This document shows, piece by piece, positions 53,907-64,000 of a DNA stretch of 64,000 bases. Source of the stretch: Salminus brasiliensis (Eukaryota; Chordata; Actinopteri; Characiformes; Bryconidae); assembly GCF_030463535.1 (NCBI RefSeq), contig NC_132901.1:5289228-5353227 (forward strand), in the 5' to 3' direction. The notes under the pieces were generated by a model. The model searched no databases and was not told the origin of the DNA. It worked only from the letters and a program-made list of their open reading frames with translations. Numbering within the stretch: the first letter of the stretch is position 1; every line of letters starts with the position of its first letter. A program made the position numbers and the translations under genes.

Positions 53907-55053
53907 TATATTGCCAGCTCTAGTTTAGATGCCTGTAGGGTTGGGCAGTTTAAAATCAATCATTCAAAATGTAATCAGGAGAGAGAAGCTGGTTAGCATT
54001 AGCTTGGTTATCTAGTTGCTGTTGAAAGGACAGAAGGCCTAATTTAAGTTTTTTTGGGGTTTGGATTTTTAGCCCACAGCCCAGCATTAGCCCAGCATTG
54101 CCCAGTGTTGACTAACTGCTGAGCTACAGACACAAGTGACTGGTGCTGGAGGAGCAGAAAGGTAAAATCAGACCGGGTCTGCTGTGTTCAGACTGGCAGT
54201 TGACTATCAAGGCTTAGACAAACTAGCTTAACTACCATAGCACAGGTTCATCCAGGTTCGCTTGCTATTCCTTTCAGTGGAACTAAACTAGCAACTATGG
54301 TGGTCTTGTTTTTTCCCCCACCTGTTTTCAGAGTGTGACATCAACAATCAGTGAGCACTCACAGCGCCCCCGCCCTGTGGCTCTCGTAAATGCATATGGG
54401 GTGATTGAGCATATTTGGTCGTGAACTAGATCGACACAGAACAGAAATCCGACACGTCAGACACGTCATTTTCAAACATGTAATTCATAATTTTGAGATA
54501 CCGTCAACATTTTAAAATATTGCTGTATATGCTATTACCATGATGCCACCCAAGCCTAGATGTCTGTATACGAAAGTATTGGTGCTAAGTTCATAGAAAT
54601 TAGGCTGTTTTTTGAAAGTTGCTGTCAATCAAGCTTTGGTTTGTACTGTAAGAAGCGGGAGACGAGTTGGGGAATTTAAAATATGCCTCATGCAAATTGC
54701 AGAGTAATCACTGCCAGTTCGTAGAGAATGTTAATTCTAATCAAGACTTTTTTTTTTTTAGTCGAGTAATTGAGCTTAATCTAGTAATCATGACAGCCCT
54801 AAACAAGATGATATTTGCATGGGAAGCGTCTGTCGCATTTCACTGACATTCACGGTAAAAGCCAGTATGTCATTCCCTTTTCTGACTCCCACTTTCTCGC
54901 TCTCTCTCTCCTCTCCACCATCTTTCTCTTCCCCTTTCTGCTCCTCTTCTGGGCTGTGTCACCTCGTCTATACCTCCACTCTCGTGTTTGTTCCCTTCTC
55001 TTTGTGGTCTTAATGGAATGCAGACTGGCAGCCCCTGCTTCAGGCCTTGCTCT

Positions 55054-55092
<39 letters not shown>

Positions 55093-55242
55093 AGGGAGGG
55101 AGAGAGATATATAGAGAGAGAGGGAGAGAGACAGAAAGGCCATAGATTTAACCTTGCCATGTTTATGAGTCTAACCTAAGGACAATCCACTTCAGCAGGC
55201 AAAGGCAGACACATGCACACACACGCAAGCACACACACATAG

Positions 55243-55278
<36 letters not shown>

Positions 55279-55840
55279 ATAAAAACCTTGTTGTTAGCAT
55301 TTTAGACAAACTAACAGCTATGTTGCTAAAAAGCACAGTCCCATTACTACACACAAAAGTTATGATGAGCAAATCTAGGTTTTTATGTAGGGCTGTGTGT
55401 TGGCAAGAACCTGGCGATGCATCAGGTACATGGTATGACACCACGGTTTTACTGTATCACAGGACATGGTATTTCACACTTCTCCTGCTTGTTGTTGATG
55501 ATCTTCTGTTGTTGTTGTTGTTGTTGTTATTATACACTGACTCTTAAAGGAATGAAAACAGGGTTATTTTGGTTGAACAAAATAGTAACTATAGTTTATA
55601 ATTCATATTAATGGAAGTAGATGTAAATAATGCTGCATGTGAGGTGGAGCTCCTTTGAACTGGTTTGTTTACAGTTAATGATGTGATAATGAATATTTTC
55701 ATTATGGATTGATGGATTAATCTGCTGATATTTTCTCTATTAATTGATTGATTGCTTGGTTTTTAAACTATTAAAAAAAATGTGGGATTCTCTGCTCAGT
55801 TGCATTTTTTTTCCCAGTACCAGTATTAAGCAACCCTATT
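53904..55840. other. Intronic, no gene seen
   Basis: (GA)n at 55058-55086, (CA)n at 55243-55273 and (GTT)n near 55507-55527. A hAT-like right end (GTAATCATGACAGCCCTA) near 54785-54800. The rest is unassigned. Confidence 0.55.
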
Positions 55841-55844
55841 CACG

Positions 55845-56095
55845 ATACAGGGATTACGATTCAATTTATTTCAATATATTGCGATACTGAAAGCAAGACG
55901 ATACATTTTTTTAATTAAATTTTGGGAAAACTGTTATAATAAAAAACCCACATTATATTATATAAAAGAAACGTTTTTTAACTTGTAAACTATTCATTAT
56001 TATTAATAATAATCAATACTGTGTTCTGGAGAATCGCTAAAGTATTGCTAAATATATTATCAGGATATCAGTATTTTATTACAGCCCTTGTTTTT
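55845..56095. mobile_element. hAT-like MITE fragment
   Basis: Holds TTCACGATACAGGGATTACG, ATATTGCGATACTGAAAGCA and ends ATTACAGCCCT. The middle (ATCAATACTGTGTTCTGGAG) matches 35984-36010. Sequences with ATATTGCGATAC and a terminal CAGCCCT are typical of fish hAT-type MITEs. Confidence 0.5.
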
Positions 56096-56165
56096 ATGAT
56101 AACTTTTTTTTCTAACTTAATGAAGTAAATCCTAAGAGTAAGTAAGACATGATTTGGTCATGATA

Positions 56166-56564
56166 TACTATATGGACAGAAGTATTGGGACACCTGCTCA
56201 TTTATAGTTTCTTCTGAAATCAAGGGTATTAAAAAAGAGTTCATCCTACTTTTGTTGGAGTAACTGTGTCAGGGAAGGATTTCTACTAGATTTTGGAGCA
56301 TTGCTGTGAGGATTTGATTGCATTCCACAACAAGAATATTATTAAGCCTCCCAACTCATGCCAAAAGTATTGGATGGAGCACTCCAGATTCAGCTCCCAC
56401 AGTTCAATGCTGTGGGGCTTTATACCCCTCTAGCCCACGCCTGGCATTAGACATGGTGCCAATAGGTTCATGTTGATCTGCTCCAGAGTCCTCTTCTTTT
56501 GACAGTACCTCTCTACAGAGTCTAAACAAGAAAGGGTGTCCACAAATATTTGGACATATAGTGT
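56166..56564 (-). mobile_element. CACTATATG-family short DNA transposon, both ends intact
   Basis: The two ends are ACTATATGGACAGAAGTATT and, reversed, ACACTATATGTCCAAATATT, so they form an imperfect terminal inverted repeat of about 30 bp ending GGGACACC/GTGGACACC. Length 399 bp. No open frame, so it is non-autonomous. This is the reference copy for the family, which has at least 12 members in the window. The end sequence resembles Tc1/mariner-type MITEs, but the superfamily is not certain. Confidence 0.85.
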
Positions 56565-59500
56565 CTCTATTATATGTTATAGTAGCTTTTGTATGTGTGT
56601 TTTTGTGTTGTGTGTGTGTGTGTGTCCATGACTTGAAGGATTAAAGTATTTATTTGGGAAAGTATTTGAGTGAGGTGAAGGAGCAAAAGCTGTGTGTGTG
56701 TGTATGTGTGTGTGTGTGTCATAAAGAATGAATGATATGAGGAAGGTAAGATGCTTCTGGCACTTTCTGCCTGAGAGAGCAGCCCCCCTGGCTGCCCTGC
56801 ATCCTGCTCACAAAACTCTCCAACACACACACACACACACACACAAAGAATACCCTGCCCTTCTGTATGTCCATGTGTTAATTATGTGATATGATTTGAA
56901 TGAAGCTCCTTTTTATCCATTGAACTGTTCTCACTAATACTCTAAATCTCTCTGCTGACTTTTCACCCCCCTACACGCTTTCACCACTCTTATATATTGT
57001 ATATGTGCTCATATATGAGAAACATCATTAAAGTGATTATGGAAAGCTTCATGCTGGCATCATTTACATTGCTGAGATGGTAGTAATAATCTGAAGGGGT
57101 GAGTGTGTGAGTGTGTGTGTTTGTGAGATCTGTTTTATTAGGATTTAGAGTCCTGTGGGCAATGCAGGATAGGACAGAGCAGTTCATGCTTTCATTTCTC
57201 TCTCTCTTTCTCTCTCTCATGCAGTAAGTACACTCCAAGGTTACAGGCAGCGGTCATATTATTTTATAGTCAGATGGAGCACTGCTAAAGCAGTAGGGCC
57301 ACATTTAGACACTGCCCACTGCGCCCTGCATTGTTTTCCTGCTCTAATCGACCTTAACGTTCATTTAAAGCAACATTATGCAGCATTTTACCCTAAAATC
57401 GCAGCTTCAGAATGACAAACATTTTTTAGGTCCTTTTATACATACAGCATCTTTGACCCACTGTGAGCTGACTGTTTTCAAGCTGAAAGTACAAGCTTTA
57501 CAGCGCTAGGATAGTAACGCTAGCTGAGGACAACTGGCCTTAGCATTTGTTTGTTTACCAGAAGACTAGCTGTGTGTTTCTCTGGGTGAATTTCAAGTCA
57601 CATATGATCTACTATGCCTGTTTGTGTCCCGGCTTCTGTTTCTGTGCTGGCGCTGGTGTGCGTGCCTCCACTACAAACAATGGTTTTGAATTTTTGGACA
57701 TGACGTGGTGCAGCGCATTGCTTGCAATGCTTGCAAGGACTTTGTAACAAATGCTGTGTAGAGCATGTCCTTTAAGGGTGGCTCAAAGTGCGAATAACAC
57801 TTGCTGACTGTCGGGGGAGTCCAGGAGCAAGAAATATGCAGCATTATGTAAATATTAGTTACTACATTTGTACAAACACATCACTTCAGTAACCTTTAAT
57901 GAGCAGTTTTAACATGCCAACAGGCGCAGGTGCAGTACTCTTATTGACGCGTTAATTCTGGCACTTGTATAGCCCTGTTGCTTGAGTGTGATTCATTGCT
58001 GGCTGATTGACTGCCTTTAGTTCTGTCTTTTTTAAAAATAGGCTTTAGACAGTCAACTACTGGAGATCCCACATCTCCTGCGGAACCAAAAATGTCGTTG
58101 CCCACGTTTGTGATCCAGGCTGCTGTCATATCTGCCAATTTGGTCGTTCAATACAAAGATTCGACTAGTTTTTCCCCATGTGGGAACATATTTTTGAGTA
58201 TTTAAAAAATCATTAAATCAGTCATATTATTTTAGGCAATTTTAATTACCAACATATAATGTCGGGCTGCAATATGGATTTGTGGAATATTGAGACAGAC
58301 AGCAGTATGTATTTAGGTTTAACATAGGCTCTTACAGCACATTTTATTTTTCATTTTAGTTTAAGCATTAAAATCGTTTCTTCAACAGAATCAGCCTACG
58401 TCTTTATTTATCTTTAACCATAAAAAACTCTTTAATAAATAAAACTAAATTAACTAAAGAAATGATTAAAGATTTGAAATATTTTCAGATAGTAGGGTAG
58501 GCCTGACAAATTTGCGGCATCGCCAGGTTTGAAATAATAATTTAATTTGTCATTAAATATGAATAAACTTAGCTGTAAACGAGAAATATGAAATATTTAA
58601 GATGATAAAGTAAACGCTTGTCTTCAGTCTCGCTTCTCTTTTTTACTTCACAACAAACAGCTAATAGGTTTAAAAGGAAAGACTGGCCTGGCCTATGTAA
58701 ATCATACTTGGTCATACTTTCACATGTTATAACGGACCCAGCAGAGAAATACAGAACATGTATTTTGCATTAGCCTGTAAATAAACGTAATTAAATCTGC
58801 CCAGATAATTGGATAATGGCCGCCTACAGCAGCTTACCTGTTTCAAGTGGTTTGCTGTGTTAAGTGTTGTTGAAAGATAAGTGAATTCCTGCAGATAGAG
58901 CTCACATTTAAGTTTGTTAGGATTCTCCTTCAAAAATGCCTCCATACTTTAGACCGTCTCTGAACCATCGATATTGCCAGCCCAACTCACCACCCCCTCC
59001 ACCTCAAGCTTCTCAGCTTCAGCTTGCCTCAACAGTGAACCACCAGTGCATGCTGTCACGTGGATTTTCTTTTAGCAGGCGCCAGCAGGGCCAGATATTC
59101 AGCCCCACTAGAATAAAAACATATATTTAGGATTCTCATTATTTAGAATTCTTCATTTAAATGTAATCCTTGTGCAGTTTTGAAAGCTTTTGTCTGTTTT
59201 GCCAAAAAAAAAAATTGGCTCATTGACTTTCAGATGCCAGCCCTAGAAAAGTTATTAGTAGGTGTACTGTGCCTTTTTTGAGAACAGAAAAAAAACATCC
59301 ATTAAATTTCTGTCATATTTGAGTCATTTCTTCATCGAACACAAAAACACAAAAAGGGCAGATGTGTAGACCTGAACCTGTTGATACCAAATGTACTAAA
59401 AAAAAAATCCTTGGTCAGCTGCTCAGCTATCTAGTTAATTATGTAATTACATGATTAGATTCCTATACCAGTGTAGCGAAATGGCAGTAATACCAGTAAT

Positions 59501-60475
59501 AAGAGTAAAAGTGGTGGAGAAATACAGAAAAAGAGGAGGAAAGAAAGCAAGAAAGTGGGAGGCAGAGCATGTGTTTCCTATGAGAGTCTGTTGACTGGTC
59601 GCAGAGCCTGGGGCTTGTGTTGTTATAGCACAGATGAGCTAGTATTGAAATCTGGGCACGCTTCAGACTCAGTGGGAGAGAGTAACCAAACACAAACGGT
59701 GATCTGGGGCACCACAGCAAGGGCTGGCAAACAAATCCACAGCAACTGAACACTAAAGGAGCCTGTTCACTCGAGAAGCTGTTGCAGATGTTGTTTGTTC
59801 ATTCATATATCGATTTGTTTATGTATTTATTTATTTATTGACTCTGTCATTGGCTCTGAATAAATGTTTACCAACCTCCTTGAGAGTGAACACACTGAGC
59901 TTGGATCAGTTGAATATTTTAATCACAACAAGGTGGACCTGTATCAGCTCACTCTAAAATCAATTCTGTTTGGACTTAGAATCCTGTGGGCAAAACTTTT
60001 TTATGTTTTTATGTAAAAATCATTTGTGCAGATTGAACATCACATAGAATGCAGCATAAACACAACCAAAAGTAAATAATGTAAACAACACAGCAGCTGA
60101 TACTGACACTGTACTTAATACTAATGCTTGTATAAAAAGACCAAAAATCTAGTTAACACAAAAAGTTAACAAACAATCCACTATGACATGGATGGTGTCT
60201 TCTGTTTGGTTGCCTCTTTAATTTAGAGTGGGAGATGCTAATGTCGCTAACAAACAATGGATTACAACTGTCATCGATCTCATCTCTTTAAATATACACT
60301 TAAAAACGTCTCTTAACCTGCAATTTTTTTTTTTCTTTTTCGTAAATTGGCTTGAATAGACCATATTTCAAAATTCTAAACTGGAACTTTATTTAGTTAC
60401 ATGCAGAAGTTGATTTTTTTCATGTTCATTTAAAACATAAAAGATCCCAGAATACCCAAAAAAAGCTAGATGGAC
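56565..60475. other. Intronic, no gene seen
   Basis: (TG)n at 56609-56624 and 56692-56718, (CA)n at 56823-56844, and AT-rich stretches. Nothing else recognisable, including the frames at 58936 and 59463. Confidence 0.6.
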
Positions 60476-60479
60476 TAGT

Positions 60480-60605
60480 TGGACACCAGATGGACAACAG
60501 AACTGGGACACCAGAAAGTCTCTTCTGTCCAGGGAAGACTTTCTTCTAGATTTTGGAGCATTGCTGTGAAAATTCGAGTGCAACTAATTACTTGTACAAG
60601 ACTTC
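60480..60605 (-). mobile_element. CACTATATG-family fragment
   Basis: Shares CTTCTGTCCAGGGAAGACTT and AGATTTTGGAGCATTGCTGT with the family. Only one end region remains. Confidence 0.6.
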
Positions 60606-61277
60606 TAGTGACATATCTATGTGACTTCTAGTGCCAGGACGTACGCCCATCATACAGAGTGCTTTAGTGCGCTCGTAAAAGTACAGTGTGAACAAGAACT
60701 AACCGGAGCAAATGTATACAACGTAACAAAAAGTCGAACTTTGGTTAGGACCTTGTTTCGGACTTCCGGGTGTGAAAACGTGAAAAAATTATATTATATT
60801 CTGGGTACTATTGACAATAGAACGTGCCACAAACCTACATAAAGCCCCAGTCATGCCGGAGAAATAAAATACACAAAAATACAGTAATATACCGTAAAAC
60901 CTCTAGAATCTTCAAAATAAATGTCTGGTTTTACCGCCCAGCTCCAATGTGCAGATAAAGTTAATCACAACACCACGATGCTCCTTCCAGTGCAAGACGA
61001 ATTTAGAAACACACAATCAGATGAGGGGGGTGGGTGTGTTCTTACAAGGCTGGAGAGGTATTAGAGGAGCTATTGGAGACTGTAATAGTTTTCTTGTGGT
61101 GTTGCCTCTGAACTGAACACTTGCACTGATACACACACACTCTCTCTCACACACACATGGTAAAACAGGATGGCCGAGAAATGGAAAGGTAGGAGTCTAA
61201 TGTTTTAAACTGCCAGAGGGCCAGTCAGTCAACTGACCAATCAGCCATTTCATATTAATATCCGGCTATCTAACACA

Positions 61278-61280
<3 letters not shown>

Positions 61281-61311
<31 letters not shown>
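61281..61311. repeat. (TG)n microsatellite
   Basis: Uninterrupted TG dinucleotides. Confidence 0.9.
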
Positions 61312-61313
<2 letters not shown>

Positions 61314-61622
61314 CTGTAATGCCATATGGAGCTATCAGAAATGTCAGTCTTTAGGCCTGCATCGACAGGAGCGAGGACTAACAGCTGTCGGAATCAATTA
61401 AGAATGCAGTCGAGTGTAAGCTAATTAACTAACCTGACAGCAAATCAGAGACAGTCTCCTCACAGCGGCTGACGTGCAGTTCCAACATGCCTGTTTCATG
61501 TGTATGTTTCATGTTCGTGCTGGTTTGTCCTTGTGTGTGGGTGTAGGGTGAACTAGCCTAATGTGGGGCAGTATTTGCATTTTGGGCACTTCCTGTTTGA
61601 AGATTGCTCCACCCTAATAATC

Positions 61623-62059
61623 TAATGCTGCGTTCACGTGCTATCGGAATTATGGTAAACACGAGTTCCCGACCCGACATGAACGCCCCCTCAAGTCGTA
61701 TTTTCTAGTGGGACATTCGAGTTGACGTGATCTTCAACCTTGTAATACTGGTACTGGATGCCACAGAATTGATTCTTTTTAACAATGCAGCCTGCCGTTC
61801 ATGGTTGTTTGCTCACGTTATTGTAATCTGTAATCTTAAATGTGCATTTAGCTTGACATAGTAACAGTGCTGTTTATCGTCCTGTCCATAGCAAACCGGC
61901 TACTCTGCTAGGCCGGTTCAAGTTATTTAACTTGGCCGCTAAATTAGCCGCCATATTTCATCTCTCTCTCCAGAAACAAAGCACTTGAACGTCACATGCT
62001 CGCAATTCTGCCTTCACAAGTGGGAAGTAGGATCCTCCGTCTAGCACGTGAACACAGCA
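61623..62059. mobile_element. MITE with CACGTG-containing terminal inverted repeats
   Basis: The left end ATGCTGCGTTCACGTGCTAT matches the reverse complement of the right end (GTATGCTGTGTTCACGTGCTAG), with looser similarity inward (TTCCCGACCC against CTTCCCACTT). Length about 437 bp, no coding capacity. A target-site duplication is not obvious. It ends 395 bp before the second testican exon. Confidence 0.75.
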
Positions 62060-62454
62060 TACGATCCGACATTAGAGATATCATGTGAATTTGATCACAG
62101 GCCATCACAGCTTGTGTTAACCCGTGGTTTCACCGACTTGTTTATTTGAGAAAGACCTACACTAAATTAGGCTCAGGTGTCTTTATTAGGTGTCCTATGC
62201 AATTTACCCTATGTGTATCTGAGTGTCGCCCACTAATGATGTTGTCTATTTGCTTTCTCTCCAATGCTTCCTCTGCACTCAGGAAGTAGAGGTTTGTCTG
62301 AACATGTGACATTATTTTCTCAGAAGCACACACCCTAGGAAAGGTCAAGGAATTGATAGTTTTGTTACTTTGTGTACAACGTAAGCAAGTAGTTACTAAT
62401 ACAGATTATGGGTTCATCGTATTGTCGTTTTGACCTGTGTTATTGTTGTTACAG

Positions 62455-62494
62455 GAGCCTGGATCATGGAACCCCGGAAAGCCGTTCGATCAAG
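62455..62494 (+). CDS. spock3: Testican (SPOCK3-like) second visible exon
   Basis: A 40-bp exon lies between tgttgttacag and gtatgt. Read in phase 0 from the previous exon, it encodes EPGSWNPGKPFDQ and ends on the first base of a codon, which a GC-starting next exon would complete as Ala (family DQALDP). SPOCK3 reads WSPGKPFDQ and SPOCK1 WNPNKPFDQ at this point, so the match is closest to SPOCK3. The family stretch EVEDDYFRTW appears shortened to EPGSW. The exon is too short to call alone. The matching phase, splice sites and partner exon 14.6 kb upstream make it convincing. Later exons lie beyond the window. Confidence 0.72.
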
Positions 62495-62670
62495 GTATGT
62501 AGGTCATTTTTTTAATTTAAAGGTGCTATTAAATGCATTTGTTTAGTATAGTTGTTCTTTCATGTATAAATAGTAGGCCTGCCACTTTGGTTGGGCTGAC
62601 AAATGCTCAAATGAGGTTTTACAAGCCTGTTTACCACCCTGTTATTTTACCTCAGAATGAAACAAACAAA

Positions 62671-62723
<53 letters not shown>

Positions 62724-64000
62724 ACAAAGGGCTGCTGAAATAAAGAAAATCATTTTATTAGGTTTATTGACTGGTATACGTCACAGAGACCACAGTACCA
62801 CAGTAGCCGCATAGCATAGCCTAGCCTAGCCTTACCAAGCATAGCTTAGAACAGAATCAAGAACAATAACATTCACACATTTTGTAATTATTCCCGAGTC
62901 TTAGCAGATAGTGTTGCTGTCTTCTCCAGGTCCTCTTGGTTGCCGGTTGGCAAGGTGTGCAGTTAGCTAGCTGAAGAGATTGTACTCTGTCTGCCTAGCA
63001 TTAGCTTTTAGCAGCTCCAGAGGCTCCCACATGCCAGATAATCACATCGGTCCTTGCATCAGTTGACTGGGGCTTAGCCTTTAGCTGCATTAACAGCATA
63101 GGTCATTGGTTTTGTTTGGCTAGTCTGCTCCAGAGGCTAGCATATTACAGATAGCAGCGTTAGCCCTTGTATCGTTAGCCTTTTTGGGCTCACTACACTG
63201 GTAGCTATTTTGTTTAGTCTCAAATGGCTTTGGCTTGTGAGATGGGTGGATGTGAACATTTGGGCGTAAATATAATGAGCCCAAACTGTTGGTTAACAGT
63301 TAGGTTTTACTCTTCATAGTGTGTCGGTTCCCTCTCTCATTATTCAACTATGGCAAAGAAAATATATTTTTCTATTTAAAATGGAAATGGAAGGGCAATG
63401 AATGATTATGAAAAAATGTGAAATATAGTATTCTATTATGCTACACTCTGTTTTTGTCTTGGGTTCAAGTTATAAATATAAATTCCCCATTATCTGCACT
63501 TGCATATAAGATAATACCCACATGTGTATATTAAAGTGTTCAGAACAGTCTTATCTGCAGTCTTACCATGTGAATCGTCTGTTCAGTTCATTCATTCACA
63601 TTCACTTTTACATCCATCTCAAAGGCAGACTATTTTCTTTCTTTACTGTCCTTTTGCAACTGCAGGAAGGCTTTGAGTAGCATGTAAAAGCATGTTTATT
63701 AAGTCCTTTGAATGCAAAAAATGCACCTTAGATGACTAGTCAAATACTCCTGGCTGTAACTAAATTTAAAATGACTTTGTACACGAGGTTCTTGGAAGGG
63801 CAAAGCTGAAGTAGGCAGAACTCACGCCTACATTTCGCATATGTGAGCATGTGTGTGTGGCCTTGATTTTGAGGACCCCTCCTGGGTCAGTTGGCAAAAG
63901 TTACACCTCCCAGGGCAGGATGCAGTCTGAGTGAAGTGAGTCTTGTGAGGTGGTTGTCAGCAATGACTCATTAATACGGATTTCTCACTAAAAATGCTAA
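62495..64000 (+). other. spock3: Testican intron 2 (partial)
   Basis: Starts gtatgt and runs off the window. Contains (TA)n at 62679-62720, short TAGCC/TAGCA repeats at 62811-62850, and a degenerate duplication with CTCCAGAGGCT at 63016 and 63128 in a GTTAGC-rich stretch. No further testican exon (such as one encoding ALDPxKDPC) was seen. Confidence 0.6.

Larger units (their letters stand above)
47854..62454 (+). other. spock3: Testican intron 1 (14.6 kb, phase 0)
   Basis: Bounded by gtgagt and ttacag. It contains the repeats listed separately: alternating tracts, CACTATATG transposons at 48471, 56166 and 60480, a 118-bp higher-order array, an RT-motif repeat, TA tracts and a CACGTG-ended MITE. 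I see no nested gene or further exon, though exons under about 40 bp could escape. Confidence 0.65.

Overview
The window is nuclear DNA from a teleost fish. Two vertebrate secretory-pathway genes lie on the + strand in a matrix of microsatellites, minisatellites and decayed DNA transposons. The density of Tc1/mariner remnants, a tRNA-derived SINE, (CA)n/(TG)n tracts and a very common short transposon beginning CACTATATG suggests an otophysan fish (characin, catfish or relative). That placement rests on repeat recognition and is not proven. A run of exactly 200 Ns (47561-47760) marks a scaffolded draft assembly.

Gene 1 is carboxypeptidase E (cpe). Exons 2-9 lie between 13068 and 19378 with consistent splice phases, an intact zinc site and catalytic residues, and a conserved C-terminal sorting helix. 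Exon 1 (signal peptide and pro-region) is not visible, so intron 1 must begin upstream of base 1 and fills 1-13067. It holds a 62-bp minisatellite, two arrays of one 32-bp dyad-containing minisatellite, a SINE, a second SINE nested in a short DNA transposon, and other repeats. The likely 3'UTR runs to about 19.7 or 20.97 kb.

The region 20.97-47.5 kb has no gene I can support. It holds a degenerate AT-rich tandem array (21.2-22.3 kb), short DNA transposons (23.4-25.6 kb), a hAT-like element (27.5-28.4 kb), Tc1 remnants (29.0, 30.7, 44.7 and 46.3 kb), a 1.2-kb CTAT array with an internal segmental duplication (33.9-35.1 kb), a degenerate ~47-bp array (38.4-39.0 kb) and a 2.65-kb pyrimidine-only 25-bp minisatellite (39.95-42.6 kb).

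Gene 2 is a testican, best matched to SPOCK3. One exon abuts the N gap (47761-47853) and the next is at 62455-62494, separated by a 14.6-kb phase-0 intron. The rest of the gene lies beyond the window. CPE and SPOCK3 are also near each other in human 4q32, which supports the call, but the intervening human gene TLL1 was not seen here.

CPE trims basic residues from prohormones in secretory granules, and testicans are secreted proteoglycans. They share genomic neighbourhood, not a pathway. I found no operon-like or defence-like system. The most unusual material is repetitive: a three-copy family joining a LINE reverse-transcriptase motif to an unrelated conserved segment at one junction, the dyad minisatellite pair, the long polypyrimidine array, and an apparently shortened testican N-terminus.
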